Origin: Paenibacillus abyssi
Lineage (GTDB): Bacteria > Bacillota > Bacilli > Paenibacillales > Paenibacillaceae
DNA: 64,000 nucleotides
Direction: 5' to 3'
Assembly (NCBI RefSeq): GCF_014640295.1
Contig: NZ_BMGR01000005.1
Location: 186,001-250,000 of the forward strand
Under the pieces are notes generated by a model that searched no databases, was not told where the DNA came from, and was given only the letters and a program-made list of their open reading frames with translations. Shown in pieces: positions 1 through 8,832 of the stretch (within the stretch, counting starts at the first letter, position 1; each line of letters opens with the position of its first letter). The position numbers and the translations under genes were made by a program.

Positions 1-352
1 CTAGGTGATGACCATACGTGTCATTAATCATCTTAAAATCATTCACATCTATAATCGAGAGGCTTAGACTGGCCGGTTTAATTTCACCAAACCTATCCAG
101 TAGATACCGGCGGTTATATGCTCCAGTCAAGTCATCTCTTTCCGTAAGATACTTGGCTTTATCGTACTGCTTTCCCAGCCACCATAAAATAGGGACAATG
201 AGGATGGTATATCCAAAGCTATATTGGAGGAACCCATTGGTAATAGGCAGGTATATACCGGCGTCCGAAACAATTAAAAAATACAATATAGTCCAAACTG
301 CTATAACGGAAATAAATAGGGATATAACCACGACCCTGCCTGTATATTTCAA
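1..352 (-). CDS. Membrane-anchored GGDEF protein (diguanylate cyclase-like), 5' part only
   Basis: The gene runs off the left edge, so only about 117 N-terminal residues are visible. They hold two hydrophobic segments (about residues 7-25 and 40-57), then the opening of a GGDEF domain: a DDLTGAYNRRYL motif and then IIDVNDFKMINDTYGH, the magnesium/substrate-binding strand. The GG(D/E)EF loop lies beyond the edge, so catalytic activity cannot be judged. Complete family members make or sense cyclic di-GMP at the membrane. I chose a TTG start at 352 because an AGGGGG ribosome site sits about 7 bases upstream, no ATG or GTG occurs further upstream before an intrinsic terminator, and the helix follows at once. 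It is separated from the gene at 564-866 by that terminator, so it is probably a separate transcript. Confidence 0.8.
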   Translation of the reverse strand, partial: MKYTGRVVVISLFISVIAVWTILYFLIVSDAGIYLPITNGFLQYSFGYTILIVPILWWLGKQYDKAKYLTERDDLTGAYNRRYLLDRFGEIKPASLSLSIIDVNDFKMINDTYGHHL

Positions 353-458
353 AATTTGTCCCCCTATAAAAATGCAGCATACATTCTCTTTGTTCTTAAT
401 TATGACTGTTTCAATTGACCAGAGTACGTCAGCGAATATTTGTTCGTTTTCAGTAAGT

Positions 459-505
459 AAAAAAGCAGGAACCCCCACAAATGAGAGGTTCCTGCTTTAT
501 TTTTA
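459..505. terminator. Bidirectional intrinsic terminator
   Basis: A 12-base-pair stem (AAAGCAGGAACC paired with GGTTCCTGCTTT) has a T-rich tract on both sides, so it can stop transcription in either direction. It ends the long minus-strand operon after the gene at 564-866 and insulates the GGDEF gene. Confidence 0.8.
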
Positions 506-563
506 TTGGACTACCTTGCGTTTCTCTGAACAACATTATCCTTCGGTTACCATTCATTGAACC

Positions 564-866
564 CTATTCCAATGCCTTAAAGGCCCAGATATGCAGCTTG
601 TCTGCCCCTCCTGCGATATGTTCATGATGCTTGCTCCAGAATGGAGAATCGGGATTCAAGCGTTCTGCTTTTATCATTTGATAACGTTCAATGTCCTGGA
701 GGAGGAACTCCTCCACGATGAGATTAGGCTGATCCGTACCCTCATAGATTTTGTATTCCCGTCCGCCATGCTCGGCGGCATTTTGTTTCAGATCGGGCAG
801 AAGCTGCATAAACATATCTCTTTTCTCTGAAATGATTTTGTATTCGATGAACACCTTGATCTCCAA
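564..866 (-). CDS. Small dimeric alpha/beta-barrel (ABM/YdhR-like) protein
   Basis: A 100-residue protein whose size and pattern (beta strand with IEYKI, a helix, a GGREYKIYEG turn, then an FLLQDIERY helix and an aromatic C-terminal strand) fit the antibiotic-biosynthesis-monooxygenase-like ferredoxin fold. Members of this fold are small dimers that act as monooxygenases, heme oxygenases, isomerases or simple binding proteins. The start is taken as TTG at 866 because an AGGAGG site lies 7 bases upstream; the next in-frame candidates lack one. It is the last gene of the ubiX-ubiD cluster, just upstream of a strong terminator, which suggests an accessory role in the same pathway. The exact function is unknown. 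Confidence 0.65.
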   Translation of the reverse strand: MEIKVFIEYKIISEKRDMFMQLLPDLKQNAAEHGGREYKIYEGTDQPNLIVEEFLLQDIERYQMIKAERLNPDSPFWSKHHEHIAGGADKLHIWAFKALE

Positions 867-947
867 GTCCAGTCCTCCTCTTCATCTCACTCCCGTGTGC
901 AGCTGGTACGGCATTGCATGACGGCATCGGCCGCATTCTATCCTGTA

Positions 948-1523
948 TTACAGGTGTTTTTGTTCTACCGGGTCCTGCCAACGGTTGGTTAGCGTATTAT
1001 CGATGCCGAATTGGTCCAATGTCCGCGCCACGATATGGTTAACCATGTCATCCAGCGTCGCCGGTTTGTTGTAAAATGCGGGCATCGGCGGCAGGATCAC
1101 CGCACCCATCCGTGAAAGTGCCAGCATATTTTCCAGATGGATATCGCTTAGCGGAGTTTCACGAACAAGTAACACGAGCTTTTTGCGTTCTTTTAAAATG
1201 ACGTCAGCCGCTCTGCCGAGAAGCCCCTCGGCGAAACCGACACGGATCGACGCCAATGTTTTCATGCTGCAGGGGGCAATTATCATACCGTCCACGCGAA
1301 ACGAGCCGCTGGATATGGAGGCAGCCTGGTTCATCGGATCGTGAACGACAGCCGCCATATTTTTGACTTGCTGCACCGTATAGCCCGTTTCCAGCCTGAT
1401 CGTTGTTTCCGCCCATTTGGACATCACCAGATGCGTTTCCACTCCCAATTGCTGAAGAACGTCTAACAGGCGAATCCCGAATACTGCTCCTGTCGCTCCC
1501 GAAATACCTACAATGATCCTCAT
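948..1523 (-). CDS. ubiX: UbiX/Pad1-type flavin prenyltransferase
   Basis: A 191-residue protein of the usual UbiX length. It opens with a flavodoxin-like strand and the SGATGA FMN-binding loop (residues 8-13), has an SSGSF segment near residue 71, a PCSMKTLAS segment near 85-93, and a conserved LLVRETPLS segment near residues 118-126. UbiX joins dimethylallyl phosphate to reduced FMN to make prenylated FMN, the cofactor of UbiD decarboxylases. The presence of three ubiD genes in the same cluster makes this role very likely; the protein could equally be called BsdB/PadB. The start has a GAGGG site about 8 bases upstream. It follows an MFS transporter gene on the same strand, with only about 70 bases between them. 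Confidence 0.9.
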   Translation of the reverse strand: MRIIVGISGATGAVFGIRLLDVLQQLGVETHLVMSKWAETTIRLETGYTVQQVKNMAAVVHDPMNQAASISSGSFRVDGMIIAPCSMKTLASIRVGFAEGLLGRAADVILKERKKLVLLVRETPLSDIHLENMLALSRMGAVILPPMPAFYNKPATLDDMVNHIVARTLDQFGIDNTLTNRWQDPVEQKHL

Positions 1524-1596
1524 CCGCTATCCCTCGTTTCAATGTTTTTATAAGGCATATACCATTTGGATCTCCCAAATGATCTTACTGACCTAC

Positions 1597-2874
1597 TTAT
1601 GATTCGCTAGCTGACACATCGGCCGAACGGAGAGGCGGGGGCTGCACGACAAGCCTCACCCAAATCACATTCAGCACATAAATCACACAAACTGCAAGCA
1701 GCATGAAACGGATGCCAAAAGCGGCGGAGGCAAGCCCCCCGAAAAGAGGCCCGGCGAAGCTGCCCAGAAATGTCGCGCTTGAGGTGAATCCGAACACCCT
1801 CCCGCGCTGACTTTTCGGAGTCATCTGCGCGATGAGGGCGTTCGCAGCCGGAAGAATTCCTCCGATGAACAGACCCAGGCCAAAGCGTGACGCAAGAAGC
1901 ACCCAAATATTAGGGGCGAGGGCCTGAGGCAGGAAAAAAAGCGCCGTCCCCGTCATGCAAATCGTCAGCATTCGCCGGTAGCCGAGCATGTCCCCGCGTT
2001 TGCCGAGGATCGGCGAGGCGACCAGTCCCGCCAGGCCGGTAACCGCGATGGCGAAGCCGGCCAGCGTGCCGAGGTAGGCTGAATCGCCCGATAGCTCCTT
2101 CACGAATAAGGGGAGCACCGGCTGGATACTTTTAACAGCGAACTGCGCCAAGAACAGAACAGGAATGATCGTCCAGAGCACTTTCAGCTCCCGAACCGAT
2201 TGGAACTGCTGGCGGAGCGTAAGCTTCGGCTGGTTAGAGCCGGCGTTCGCCGCGACGGAATCTTTTTTGATAAACAGCGCCGTAATCGAGAATGCCAGCA
2301 GGGCGAAGCCGGATGTCAGAAAAAATACGACCCGGTAGTTGTGCACGGCATCGACCAATATACCACCCGCCAGCGGGCCGATCATGGAGCCGACCATGGC
2401 GGCTGATGCCAGCCAGCCCAGGGCGAAGCCCAGCCGTTCCTCCGGGATTTTGGTCGCCACGAGTGCAATGGCAGCTCCCGAAAAGCCGCTGAACACACCC
2501 TGCAGCATCCGGACGGCAAATAGCTGCCACACGGAGAAAGTAAAACCCATGAGGCAGGTGAATAAAGCAATAGCCAGCGTCGAACGCATCACCATTAATT
2601 TACGTCCCTTGCGGTCGGCTACCGATCCCCATAGCGGCGAGACGATCGCCGACATCAGAAAACCCGAGCTGAAAATAACGCCGGACCACACGGTTCTCTC
2701 GTGCAGATCATGCACACCGAGCTGTTCGATAAACAGCGGGAGAAAGGTGTCTGAGCTCGTGAAGGCCATCATCATTAAGCCTTGGGCGACCGCCATCACC
2801 CAAAGGGTGCGCTTCCAAGCATCATCCGTGTTTTCATCCGGACAAGAGGGACCCGGAGTGGTTGGTTTAATCAT
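1597..2874 (-). CDS. MFS transporter, multidrug/metabolite efflux type
   Basis: A 425-residue major facilitator with about twelve predicted membrane segments. The motif A region reads WGSVADRKGRKLMV (about residues 84-97), and the second half has a weaker copy (GKRGDMLGYRRML). This is the drug:H+ antiporter-1 arrangement seen in MdtG, YfkF and Bmr-like carriers. In this place, at the end of a decarboxylase cluster, it may export a product or import the aromatic substrate; sequence alone does not decide. The start at 2874 has an AGAGG site upstream. It lies 26 bases downstream of the ABC permease gene and probably shares its transcript. Confidence 0.85.
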   Translation of the reverse strand: MIKPTTPGPSCPDENTDDAWKRTLWVMAVAQGLMMMAFTSSDTFLPLFIEQLGVHDLHERTVWSGVIFSSGFLMSAIVSPLWGSVADRKGRKLMVMRSTLAIALFTCLMGFTFSVWQLFAVRMLQGVFSGFSGAAIALVATKIPEERLGFALGWLASAAMVGSMIGPLAGGILVDAVHNYRVVFFLTSGFALLAFSITALFIKKDSVAANAGSNQPKLTLRQQFQSVRELKVLWTIIPVLFLAQFAVKSIQPVLPLFVKELSGDSAYLGTLAGFAIAVTGLAGLVASPILGKRGDMLGYRRMLTICMTGTALFFLPQALAPNIWVLLASRFGLGLFIGGILPAANALIAQMTPKSQRGRVFGFTSSATFLGSFAGPLFGGLASAAFGIRFMLLAVCVIYVLNVIWVRLVVQPPPLRSADVSASES

Positions 2875-2900
2875 CTGAAAACCTCTTCTTCCATTCTACA

Positions 2901-4628
2901 TCAAATGTGAATACCGATTCGCTTGCCGATCCATCTCGCGATAAACGCTACGCCAATGGTCATAATCACGACGAAGACACCTGAAATGGCCGCTGCTTCA
3001 TAGCTGCCGTCCGCCATATAATCCAGCTGAAGCATCGCGATCGGGCGATTCTCGCCTGTAACGAGCATCGCGATATTGGCTACATTTCTGGAGGCCGCAA
3101 TAAAGGTCAATGTGCCGACGGAAAGAAGCACGGGCGCGAGAATCGGCAAAATGACACGCCTGAAGGTATACAGCCAGGACCCGCCCGACACCGATGAAGC
3201 CTCTTCCAGCTCTTTGCCTAACTGCACCATGTTTGTTTTTATCAGCTGAACGCCTGTCGTCATCGAATTAATTAACACGGCGAGGATCAGAATGAAAATC
3301 GTGCCATACAGCGGACGGAAAAATGGAACGCCCAGAAACATCCACAGCATCCCGAGGCCCAGAATGATTCCCGGTATAGCCGCAGGAAGCCAGGTAAGGA
3401 AATCGATCATTCCCCGTGCCCTATACCTGGTTCGAACTGAAATATAGGCCAGCAAGGTATAGAGCAGCATGCCGATTAGGGCGGCGCCGCCCGCCATCTT
3501 GACGGTGTTCCAAATCGATTTAATCAAGATCGGATCCTGGAGTACACGTTTCCAATGATCCATTGTCCACACGCTCTCAATGTCGAAAAATCCGAACATG
3601 CTCATAAACGTCCCCAGGACCATAAACGTAATCGGCACGACGGTAACGAGCATACAGAATCCAAATACGAGAATAAACGCCGGCCACTTCATCGCGCCCA
3701 GGCGGACGATATTCCGTTTAAAGTGACTCGTCACGGTCACGAAGCTCCGTTTGGAATTAATGTACTGCTGGAGAAAAATCAAAGGCAGCATGCATACTAA
3801 AATGACCAGACTCAATACGGTCGCCATGCCGAACTGCGGGTTGACTTCCGCAATCAGCTGGTAAATTTTCGTGCTGAATACAAAAAAATCGATTGGCGGT
3901 CCCAGAACCCTCTCGATTTCAAATGATTCCAGCGTGTGAATAAGCGATATGATCAGAGTAATGAGAATGGCCGGCGTCATTACAGGCACCACAATCCGAA
4001 GCAAGGTTCCCAGTGTACTCCTCCCTGAAATCCTCGAAGCTTCTTCCAACGAAGAATCGAGATTACGGAACGCCGGAGCCAGAAAAATGTATTTCGCGGC
4101 CACACCGCGGATAACAATGTGCGCCCAAATAATCCCCCAGAAGGAATAGATATCGAACGGTCCCTTCTGCAGACCGAACCAATCTATAAACATCTGATTG
4201 ACCAAGCCGAAGTCCGGGTCCATAAGCAGAATCCAACCCATTAATACAGGCAAGGTCGGCAGAAAAAACGCAATCCACATAAAAAAGTCCAAATATTCTT
4301 TGCCGGGTATATCCGTGCGGGTCAACAGCCAGGCAAATAATATGCCGACGGGAAATACAATCACTGTCGTTACGATGACCATGTTAAACGTATTGTAGAT
4401 GGATTCGACAAGTCCCGGCTGGGCCCAGGCAATCGTCCAGTTGCCGAATCCGATCTGCTCCGTTCCGTCGGGAAGCGTCACGATAAAGCTGTTAATGACA
4501 AGCAGCCCCAAAGGATACACAATAACGACTAACAAGATCGCAAGTATCAACGTGTAAAAGATCGCACCGGCTTCAACCTTGAATCCGCGGCTGGTCAACC
4601 GGCTTTGTTCTGCTATGACTTTGGCCAT
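2901..4628 (-). CDS. ABC importer permease, fused double-domain iron(III)/thiamine type
   Basis: A 575-residue inner-membrane protein with two homologous permease domains in one chain, the arrangement of FbpB, AfuB and ThiP. Each half carries an EAA-type coupling loop: SSLEEASRISGRSTLGTLLR in the first half and KELEEASSVSGGSWLYTFRR in the second. Both halves together make the channel normally built by two subunits. The start overlaps the end of the ATPase gene by 16 bases and has a GGAGGG site inside that gene, which indicates translational coupling. With the ATPase (4613-5788) and the binding protein (8833-9990) it forms one importer, although the binding-protein gene is separated by two ubiD genes. 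Substrate could be iron(III) or, given the neighbours, an organic acid. Confidence 0.88.
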   Translation of the reverse strand: MAKVIAEQSRLTSRGFKVEAGAIFYTLILAILLVVIVYPLGLLVINSFIVTLPDGTEQIGFGNWTIAWAQPGLVESIYNTFNMVIVTTVIVFPVGILFAWLLTRTDIPGKEYLDFFMWIAFFLPTLPVLMGWILLMDPDFGLVNQMFIDWFGLQKGPFDIYSFWGIIWAHIVIRGVAAKYIFLAPAFRNLDSSLEEASRISGRSTLGTLLRIVVPVMTPAILITLIISLIHTLESFEIERVLGPPIDFFVFSTKIYQLIAEVNPQFGMATVLSLVILVCMLPLIFLQQYINSKRSFVTVTSHFKRNIVRLGAMKWPAFILVFGFCMLVTVVPITFMVLGTFMSMFGFFDIESVWTMDHWKRVLQDPILIKSIWNTVKMAGGAALIGMLLYTLLAYISVRTRYRARGMIDFLTWLPAAIPGIILGLGMLWMFLGVPFFRPLYGTIFILILAVLINSMTTGVQLIKTNMVQLGKELEEASSVSGGSWLYTFRRVILPILAPVLLSVGTLTFIAASRNVANIAMLVTGENRPIAMLQLDYMADGSYEAAAISGVFVVIMTIGVAFIARWIGKRIGIHI

Positions 4629-5788
4629 ACGGACAATCCCTCCAGAGGAAAGTGTATGCGCACATTGCTGCCTTCCTCTAAATTTTGGTTGCGGGGCACG
4701 TATCCCAGAATGGCCTCATCGCCAATCTTGATATGGCATTCATACCGGTCTCCGATAAACAGCAGAGCGTCTATTTCCCCTTCCAGAACATTAGGGTCCG
4801 CTTCGCCGTCCGAAGCATGAACCACAATATCCTCGGGACGGATAGAAACGACAACTTTCTGTCCCTTGGAGGGCTGGGTAACGTAATTATGCCTGGCGCA
4901 TAACACGGTGCCCTGCCCTTTCCCTTTACCCACAATCACCTTTACCGCTCCCCGCTCCACGCTTTCGATCTCTGCCTCCAAGGTGATGTTTTTCCCAATA
5001 AAGTCGCGGGCAAATACCGTTTGCGGTCTCTCGTACAGCTGCTTTGGTGTGCCTAATTGTTCGATTTTCCCTTGGTTCATAATGGCGATCCTGTCCGAAA
5101 AGCTGAGCGCTTCCATCTGATCATGGGTAACCAGAATGACCGTAACCCCGATTCTTCGCTGCAGCAGCTTCAGCTCAACACGCATCTGCTCGCGCAATTT
5201 GACATCCAGGTTACTAAACGGCTCATCAAGCAACAGAATATCCGGTTCGTATACCAGTGCCCTGGCGACGGCTACACGCTGCTGTTGACCTCCGCTTAGC
5301 GCAGGCCCTGCGCGATCCTCCTTTCCGCTTAGACCAACCAGTTCCAATATCTCCATGACCCGCCGCTTGACCTCAGCGTTCTTCACATTCCGGGCACGAA
5401 GAGGATATGCTACCGTTTCGAATACATTAAGGTGAGGCCAAATGGCGTAAGATTGAAATACCATTCCCATCTTCCGCTTATGAGTGGGCATATTTATTTT
5501 TTCCGATGGTGAGACAAGCAGCGTATCGCGAAAATAAATTTTTCCGGAATCCGGCTGTTCAAGTCCGGCAATTTGGCGCAAAGTCGTCGTCTTGCCGCAG
5601 CCGCTGGGGCCAAGCAGCGTGAAAATTTCCCCCTCTTGGATATTCAGGCTTAAGGCGTCAACCACTTTGTTGTTTCCAAAATGTTTGGTTATTTGCTCTA
5701 ATCGGAGAATGTCTTTTTTCTTGGCTTCCGCCTTTATGCGTTCATCATACGGGGTAGATGGCTTGAATATGGCTTCAGACATGTTCAA
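4613..5788 (-). CDS. ABC importer ATPase, FbpC/PotA-like
   Basis: About 391 residues. The ATPase domain has Walker A GPSGCGKTTT, Q-loop region, signature LSGGQQQRVAVARAL, Walker B ILLLDEPFSNLD and switch histidine in VTHDQMEA. A C-terminal TOBE-like beta domain of about 130 residues follows, as in the iron(III), spermidine and sugar importers. A longer open frame extends to 5989 but would overlap the upstream ubiD gene by 130 bases. I prefer TTG at 5788 (AAAGGAGG with 7-base spacing); the ATG at 5782 is an alternative with a 13-base spacing. It powers the double-domain permease encoded next. Confidence 0.88.
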   Translation of the reverse strand: MNMSEAIFKPSTPYDERIKAEAKKKDILRLEQITKHFGNNKVVDALSLNIQEGEIFTLLGPSGCGKTTTLRQIAGLEQPDSGKIYFRDTLLVSPSEKINMPTHKRKMGMVFQSYAIWPHLNVFETVAYPLRARNVKNAEVKRRVMEILELVGLSGKEDRAGPALSGGQQQRVAVARALVYEPDILLLDEPFSNLDVKLREQMRVELKLLQRRIGVTVILVTHDQMEALSFSDRIAIMNQGKIEQLGTPKQLYERPQTVFARDFIGKNITLEAEIESVERGAVKVIVGKGKGQGTVLCARHNYVTQPSKGQKVVVSIRPEDIVVHASDGEADPNVLEGEIDALLFIGDRYECHIKIGDEAILGYVPRNQNLEEGSNVRIHFPLEGLSVWPKS

Positions 5789-5858
5789 TGTTCTTCCTCC
5801 TTTATCACTGGACACACCAGATTTCTCGGAGCTCAGTATAGGAACGAATCCATAACAT

Positions 5859-7316
5859 TTACGAAGACGGAAATGAAAGAACAGACTTATACTTCTCTTT
5901 GACTTCCCGCAGCAACGCCTTTTCCGTCCGGCTGGACTTGGGGAATTTGTCCCTCCAGGCAAACGGGCGGACTGCATAAAAGATGGCACGGCTGCTTGTA
6001 TGATCGCGGGACTCCCGTTTTTCAGGCGGCATAACGGGATCGATCGGTGTGCTTAAACAGCCGTCAACGATCTCGATATCGGTCGCCGGATCTACACGGG
6101 TTGTCATCGCCCAGAGCACTTCTTTCATACTCGAGGGATCGATATCTTCGTCCACGATCACAATATATCTGCCATGCCGGGCCGCTTCAGCGCAGCCAAG
6201 GGCGGCCAGACCCGCCTGCTTGGCATGGCCGGCGTAGCGCTGGCGGATCGCAATCACGATGAAATAACGGTCATGGTTATAAACCCCGGTGATATCCTGA
6301 ATGCCCGCGCCCTCCAACTGATCCCACAGCACCCCTGAACCAATCGGCAGTCCATATTTAGGCGCTCCGGGCCATAATGGCGCTTCACTCAAAATAATCG
6401 GATGATTGCGGTGATAGATGGCTTTAATCCGAATGACCGGCTGCAATTCTCCCGTGCCCGCCGTCCCCCCGGAATAATAACCGGGCCATTCGCCGAAAGG
6501 CCCTTCGGGATGGGATTCGATGCCGGGAGGCGGCACTTCCCCCTCGATGGCAATTTCCGCATATGCCGGTATCGGCAGTCCGGTAATCGGTCCTTTAATC
6601 ACCTCAAGAGGTCTGCCGCGAAGGCCGCCCACGAATTCCAGTTCGGATGTTCCCCAAGGCCGCCTGCTGTGTGACGCCATAAAGGTTAACGGATCGCCTC
6701 CGAACGTAGCGGCAATCGGACAGCTTTTTCCCTGATCCCAGTATTTCTGGCAGATCTGACGTCCCTGCTGGCCGGGACTCATCCATAAGCCAAGCAGATT
6801 CCGTTCATGAACCTGAATACGGTAAGTCCCCATATTCACATATCCCGATTCCGGATCGCGATTGATCACAGAATCGCCTGTGCCGATATACCGGCCGCCG
6901 TCCAATTTGTGGTAGAGAGGCACCGGAAAACGCAGGATATCCACATCTTCTCCGGTCATCACATTTTCCATGACCGGACCATGCGGCACCTCCATGGGTG
7001 GAATCGCTTTCACTTCTTTGATTTTCCTTGCTGCCAGCCGGACAAGCTCCAGCTTGCTTTTATCCAAAGGAAGGCCGAGTGAAAGAGCGGCTCTTTTGGG
7101 GGACGCGAGCAGCAGGCTGACCACCCGCATTCCTTCCGGGTAATCCTTGATTTTGTCAAACATAAGCATGGGAGGATCAGGGATAAGCTCTGCCGCCGCT
7201 TCGGTAAGAGCGCCGATCTCTTCTTTCCAGTCAGCATCCCGGATCTCTCGCCAATCATCTATCGCTTTGCAAGCGTCAATATATTCCCGCAAGTCGTTAT
7301 ATGAAACCTCGGACAT
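5859..7316 (-). CDS. UbiD-family prFMN-dependent decarboxylase, copy 1
   Basis: A 485-residue UbiD protein of full length. The prFMN/metal-binding stretch INRDPESGYVNMGTYR is near residues 150-165, the IEGEVPPP and EGPFGEWPGYYSGG block supplies conserved glutamates near residues 259-283, and a VIVDEDIDP motif lies near 385-393. UbiD enzymes reversibly decarboxylate aromatic, heteroaromatic or alpha,beta-unsaturated acids using prenylated FMN from UbiX. It is about 70% identical by eye to the adjacent copy at 7334-8791, with only 17 bases between them, so this is a tandem duplication or a heteromeric pair. The start has GGAGG 10-12 bases upstream. Substrate unknown. Confidence 0.92.
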   Translation of the reverse strand: MSEVSYNDLREYIDACKAIDDWREIRDADWKEEIGALTEAAAELIPDPPMLMFDKIKDYPEGMRVVSLLLASPKRAALSLGLPLDKSKLELVRLAARKIKEVKAIPPMEVPHGPVMENVMTGEDVDILRFPVPLYHKLDGGRYIGTGDSVINRDPESGYVNMGTYRIQVHERNLLGLWMSPGQQGRQICQKYWDQGKSCPIAATFGGDPLTFMASHSRRPWGTSELEFVGGLRGRPLEVIKGPITGLPIPAYAEIAIEGEVPPPGIESHPEGPFGEWPGYYSGGTAGTGELQPVIRIKAIYHRNHPIILSEAPLWPGAPKYGLPIGSGVLWDQLEGAGIQDITGVYNHDRYFIVIAIRQRYAGHAKQAGLAALGCAEAARHGRYIVIVDEDIDPSSMKEVLWAMTTRVDPATDIEIVDGCLSTPIDPVMPPEKRESRDHTSSRAIFYAVRPFAWRDKFPKSSRTEKALLREVKEKYKSVLSFPSS

Positions 7317-7333
7317 TGCCCTGTCCTCCTCCT

Positions 7334-8791
7334 TTACACATTCGGAAAAGGTAAAACGGATTGGTATTTCCGCACAATTTCTTCAAGCAGCTCACGCTCA
7401 GTACGGCTGGACTTCGGAAACTTATTCCGCCATGCAAAGGGGCGGACGGCATAGAATACCGCACGGCTGTTGGTATAATCGCCTGATTCGCGTTTTTCCG
7501 GAGGCATGCGCGGATCTAGAGGTGTACTCCAGGCACCATCGAATGTATCGATGTCCGTGGCCGGATCTACGCGGGTTTTCATCGCCCACAACACTTCCTT
7601 CATATTGGTAGGATCTATGTCCTCATCCACAATAACGACATAACGTCCATTGCGCGCAGAGGCTGCACAACCGAGGACAGCCATTGCCGTTTGCTTTGCA
7701 TGTCCAGCATATCGCTGCTTGATGGACACCACAACCATATAGTCCGTATGGAAGAACACACCGGAAATATCCTGGATACCCGCGCTCTCAAGCTGATCCC
7801 ATAATAAACCCGCATGGAGCGGAAGCGCGCGTTTGGATGCGCCCGGCCATAATGGGGCTTCGCTTAAAATAATGGGGTTGTCGCGATAATAAACAGCTTT
7901 GACACGAATGACGGGCTGAAGCTCACCGGTACCAAGTGTTCCACCGGAATAATAGCCCGGCCATTCCCCAAACGGCCCTTCTTCGCGGGATTCCTCTGTG
8001 GGAGGCGGCACTTCGCCTTCAATGGCAATCTCGGCATGGGCGGGTATAGGCAGCCCGGTAATCGGTCCCTTAATGACTTCCAACGGCCTGCCGCGAAGGC
8101 CGCCGATAAAATCAAATTCGGAGCTGCCGAATGGCCGTTTGGTGTGTGATGCCATAAAGGATAGCGGATCGATGCCAAAAGTAGCGACAACCGGACAGCT
8201 TTTCCCCTGATCCCAGTATTGCTGACAGATCTGACGGGCCTGCTGACCCGGACTCATCCATAGACCAAGCAGGTTTCGCTCGTGCAGCTGCATCCGGTAG
8301 GTGCCCATATTCACATAACCTGTAACGGGATCCCGGTTAATCAACGAATCGCCGGTACCGATGTAACGCCCGCCATCAGAGGAATGGTAGATCGGAGCCG
8401 GAAAACGAAAAAGGTCAACTTCATTGCCTGTAAGCACATTTTCCATCACCGGCCCGTACTCCACCTCCACCGGCGGAATCGACTTTGCCTCTTTGATTTT
8501 TTTTGCTCCTAACCGGACATTCTCGAGTTTCGTCTTGTTCAATGAAAGCCCCAGCGCCAATGCTGCCCGTTTATGGGAAGCAATCGGCAGAGATAATGTC
8601 CTGAAACCGGCCGGATAACCTTTGATCTGATCAAACAAAAGCATCGGAGGGTCATTAATCAATTCAGCCGTGGCTTCTGTCAAGGCACCGACTTCCAGGT
8701 TCCAGTCCGCTCCATTGATCTCTTTTAACTCACCGTGTTGTCTGCAAAGCTCAATAAATTCGCGAAGATCGTTATATTCTACATTCGACAT
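7334..8791 (-). CDS. UbiD-family prFMN-dependent decarboxylase, copy 2
   Basis: A 485-residue paralogue of the gene just downstream, co-linear over its whole length with no gaps obvious by eye. It has the same INRDPVTGYVNMGTYR cofactor-binding stretch, EGPFGEWPGYYSGG block and VIVDEDIDPTNMKEVLWAM motif. Both copies keep the conserved acidic residues, so neither looks dead. Differences concentrate in the N-terminal 60 residues and around the VFFHTDYMVVVSIKQRY segment, which could change substrate choice. It lies 40 bases downstream of the iron-type binding protein and begins the ubiD-ubiD-ATPase-permease-MFS-ubiX run. Confidence 0.92.
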   Translation of the reverse strand: MSNVEYNDLREFIELCRQHGELKEINGADWNLEVGALTEATAELINDPPMLLFDQIKGYPAGFRTLSLPIASHKRAALALGLSLNKTKLENVRLGAKKIKEAKSIPPVEVEYGPVMENVLTGNEVDLFRFPAPIYHSSDGGRYIGTGDSLINRDPVTGYVNMGTYRMQLHERNLLGLWMSPGQQARQICQQYWDQGKSCPVVATFGIDPLSFMASHTKRPFGSSEFDFIGGLRGRPLEVIKGPITGLPIPAHAEIAIEGEVPPPTEESREEGPFGEWPGYYSGGTLGTGELQPVIRVKAVYYRDNPIILSEAPLWPGASKRALPLHAGLLWDQLESAGIQDISGVFFHTDYMVVVSIKQRYAGHAKQTAMAVLGCAASARNGRYVVIVDEDIDPTNMKEVLWAMKTRVDPATDIDTFDGAWSTPLDPRMPPEKRESGDYTNSRAVFYAVRPFAWRNKFPKSSRTERELLEEIVRKYQSVLPFPNV

Positions 8792-8832
8792 CTGCCATTA
8801 CTCCCTTATCGTTCTTGATTAAATTTTTATTT

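Noticed and set aside
18-560. A plus-strand frame of 180 codons at the left end
   Set aside because: It is the antisense of the GGDEF gene and crosses a terminator hairpin; no domain or ribosome site.
4613-5989. A longer version of the ATPase gene starting at 5989
   Set aside because: It would overlap the ubiD gene by 130 bases, and a well-spaced AGGAGG lies before TTG 5788.
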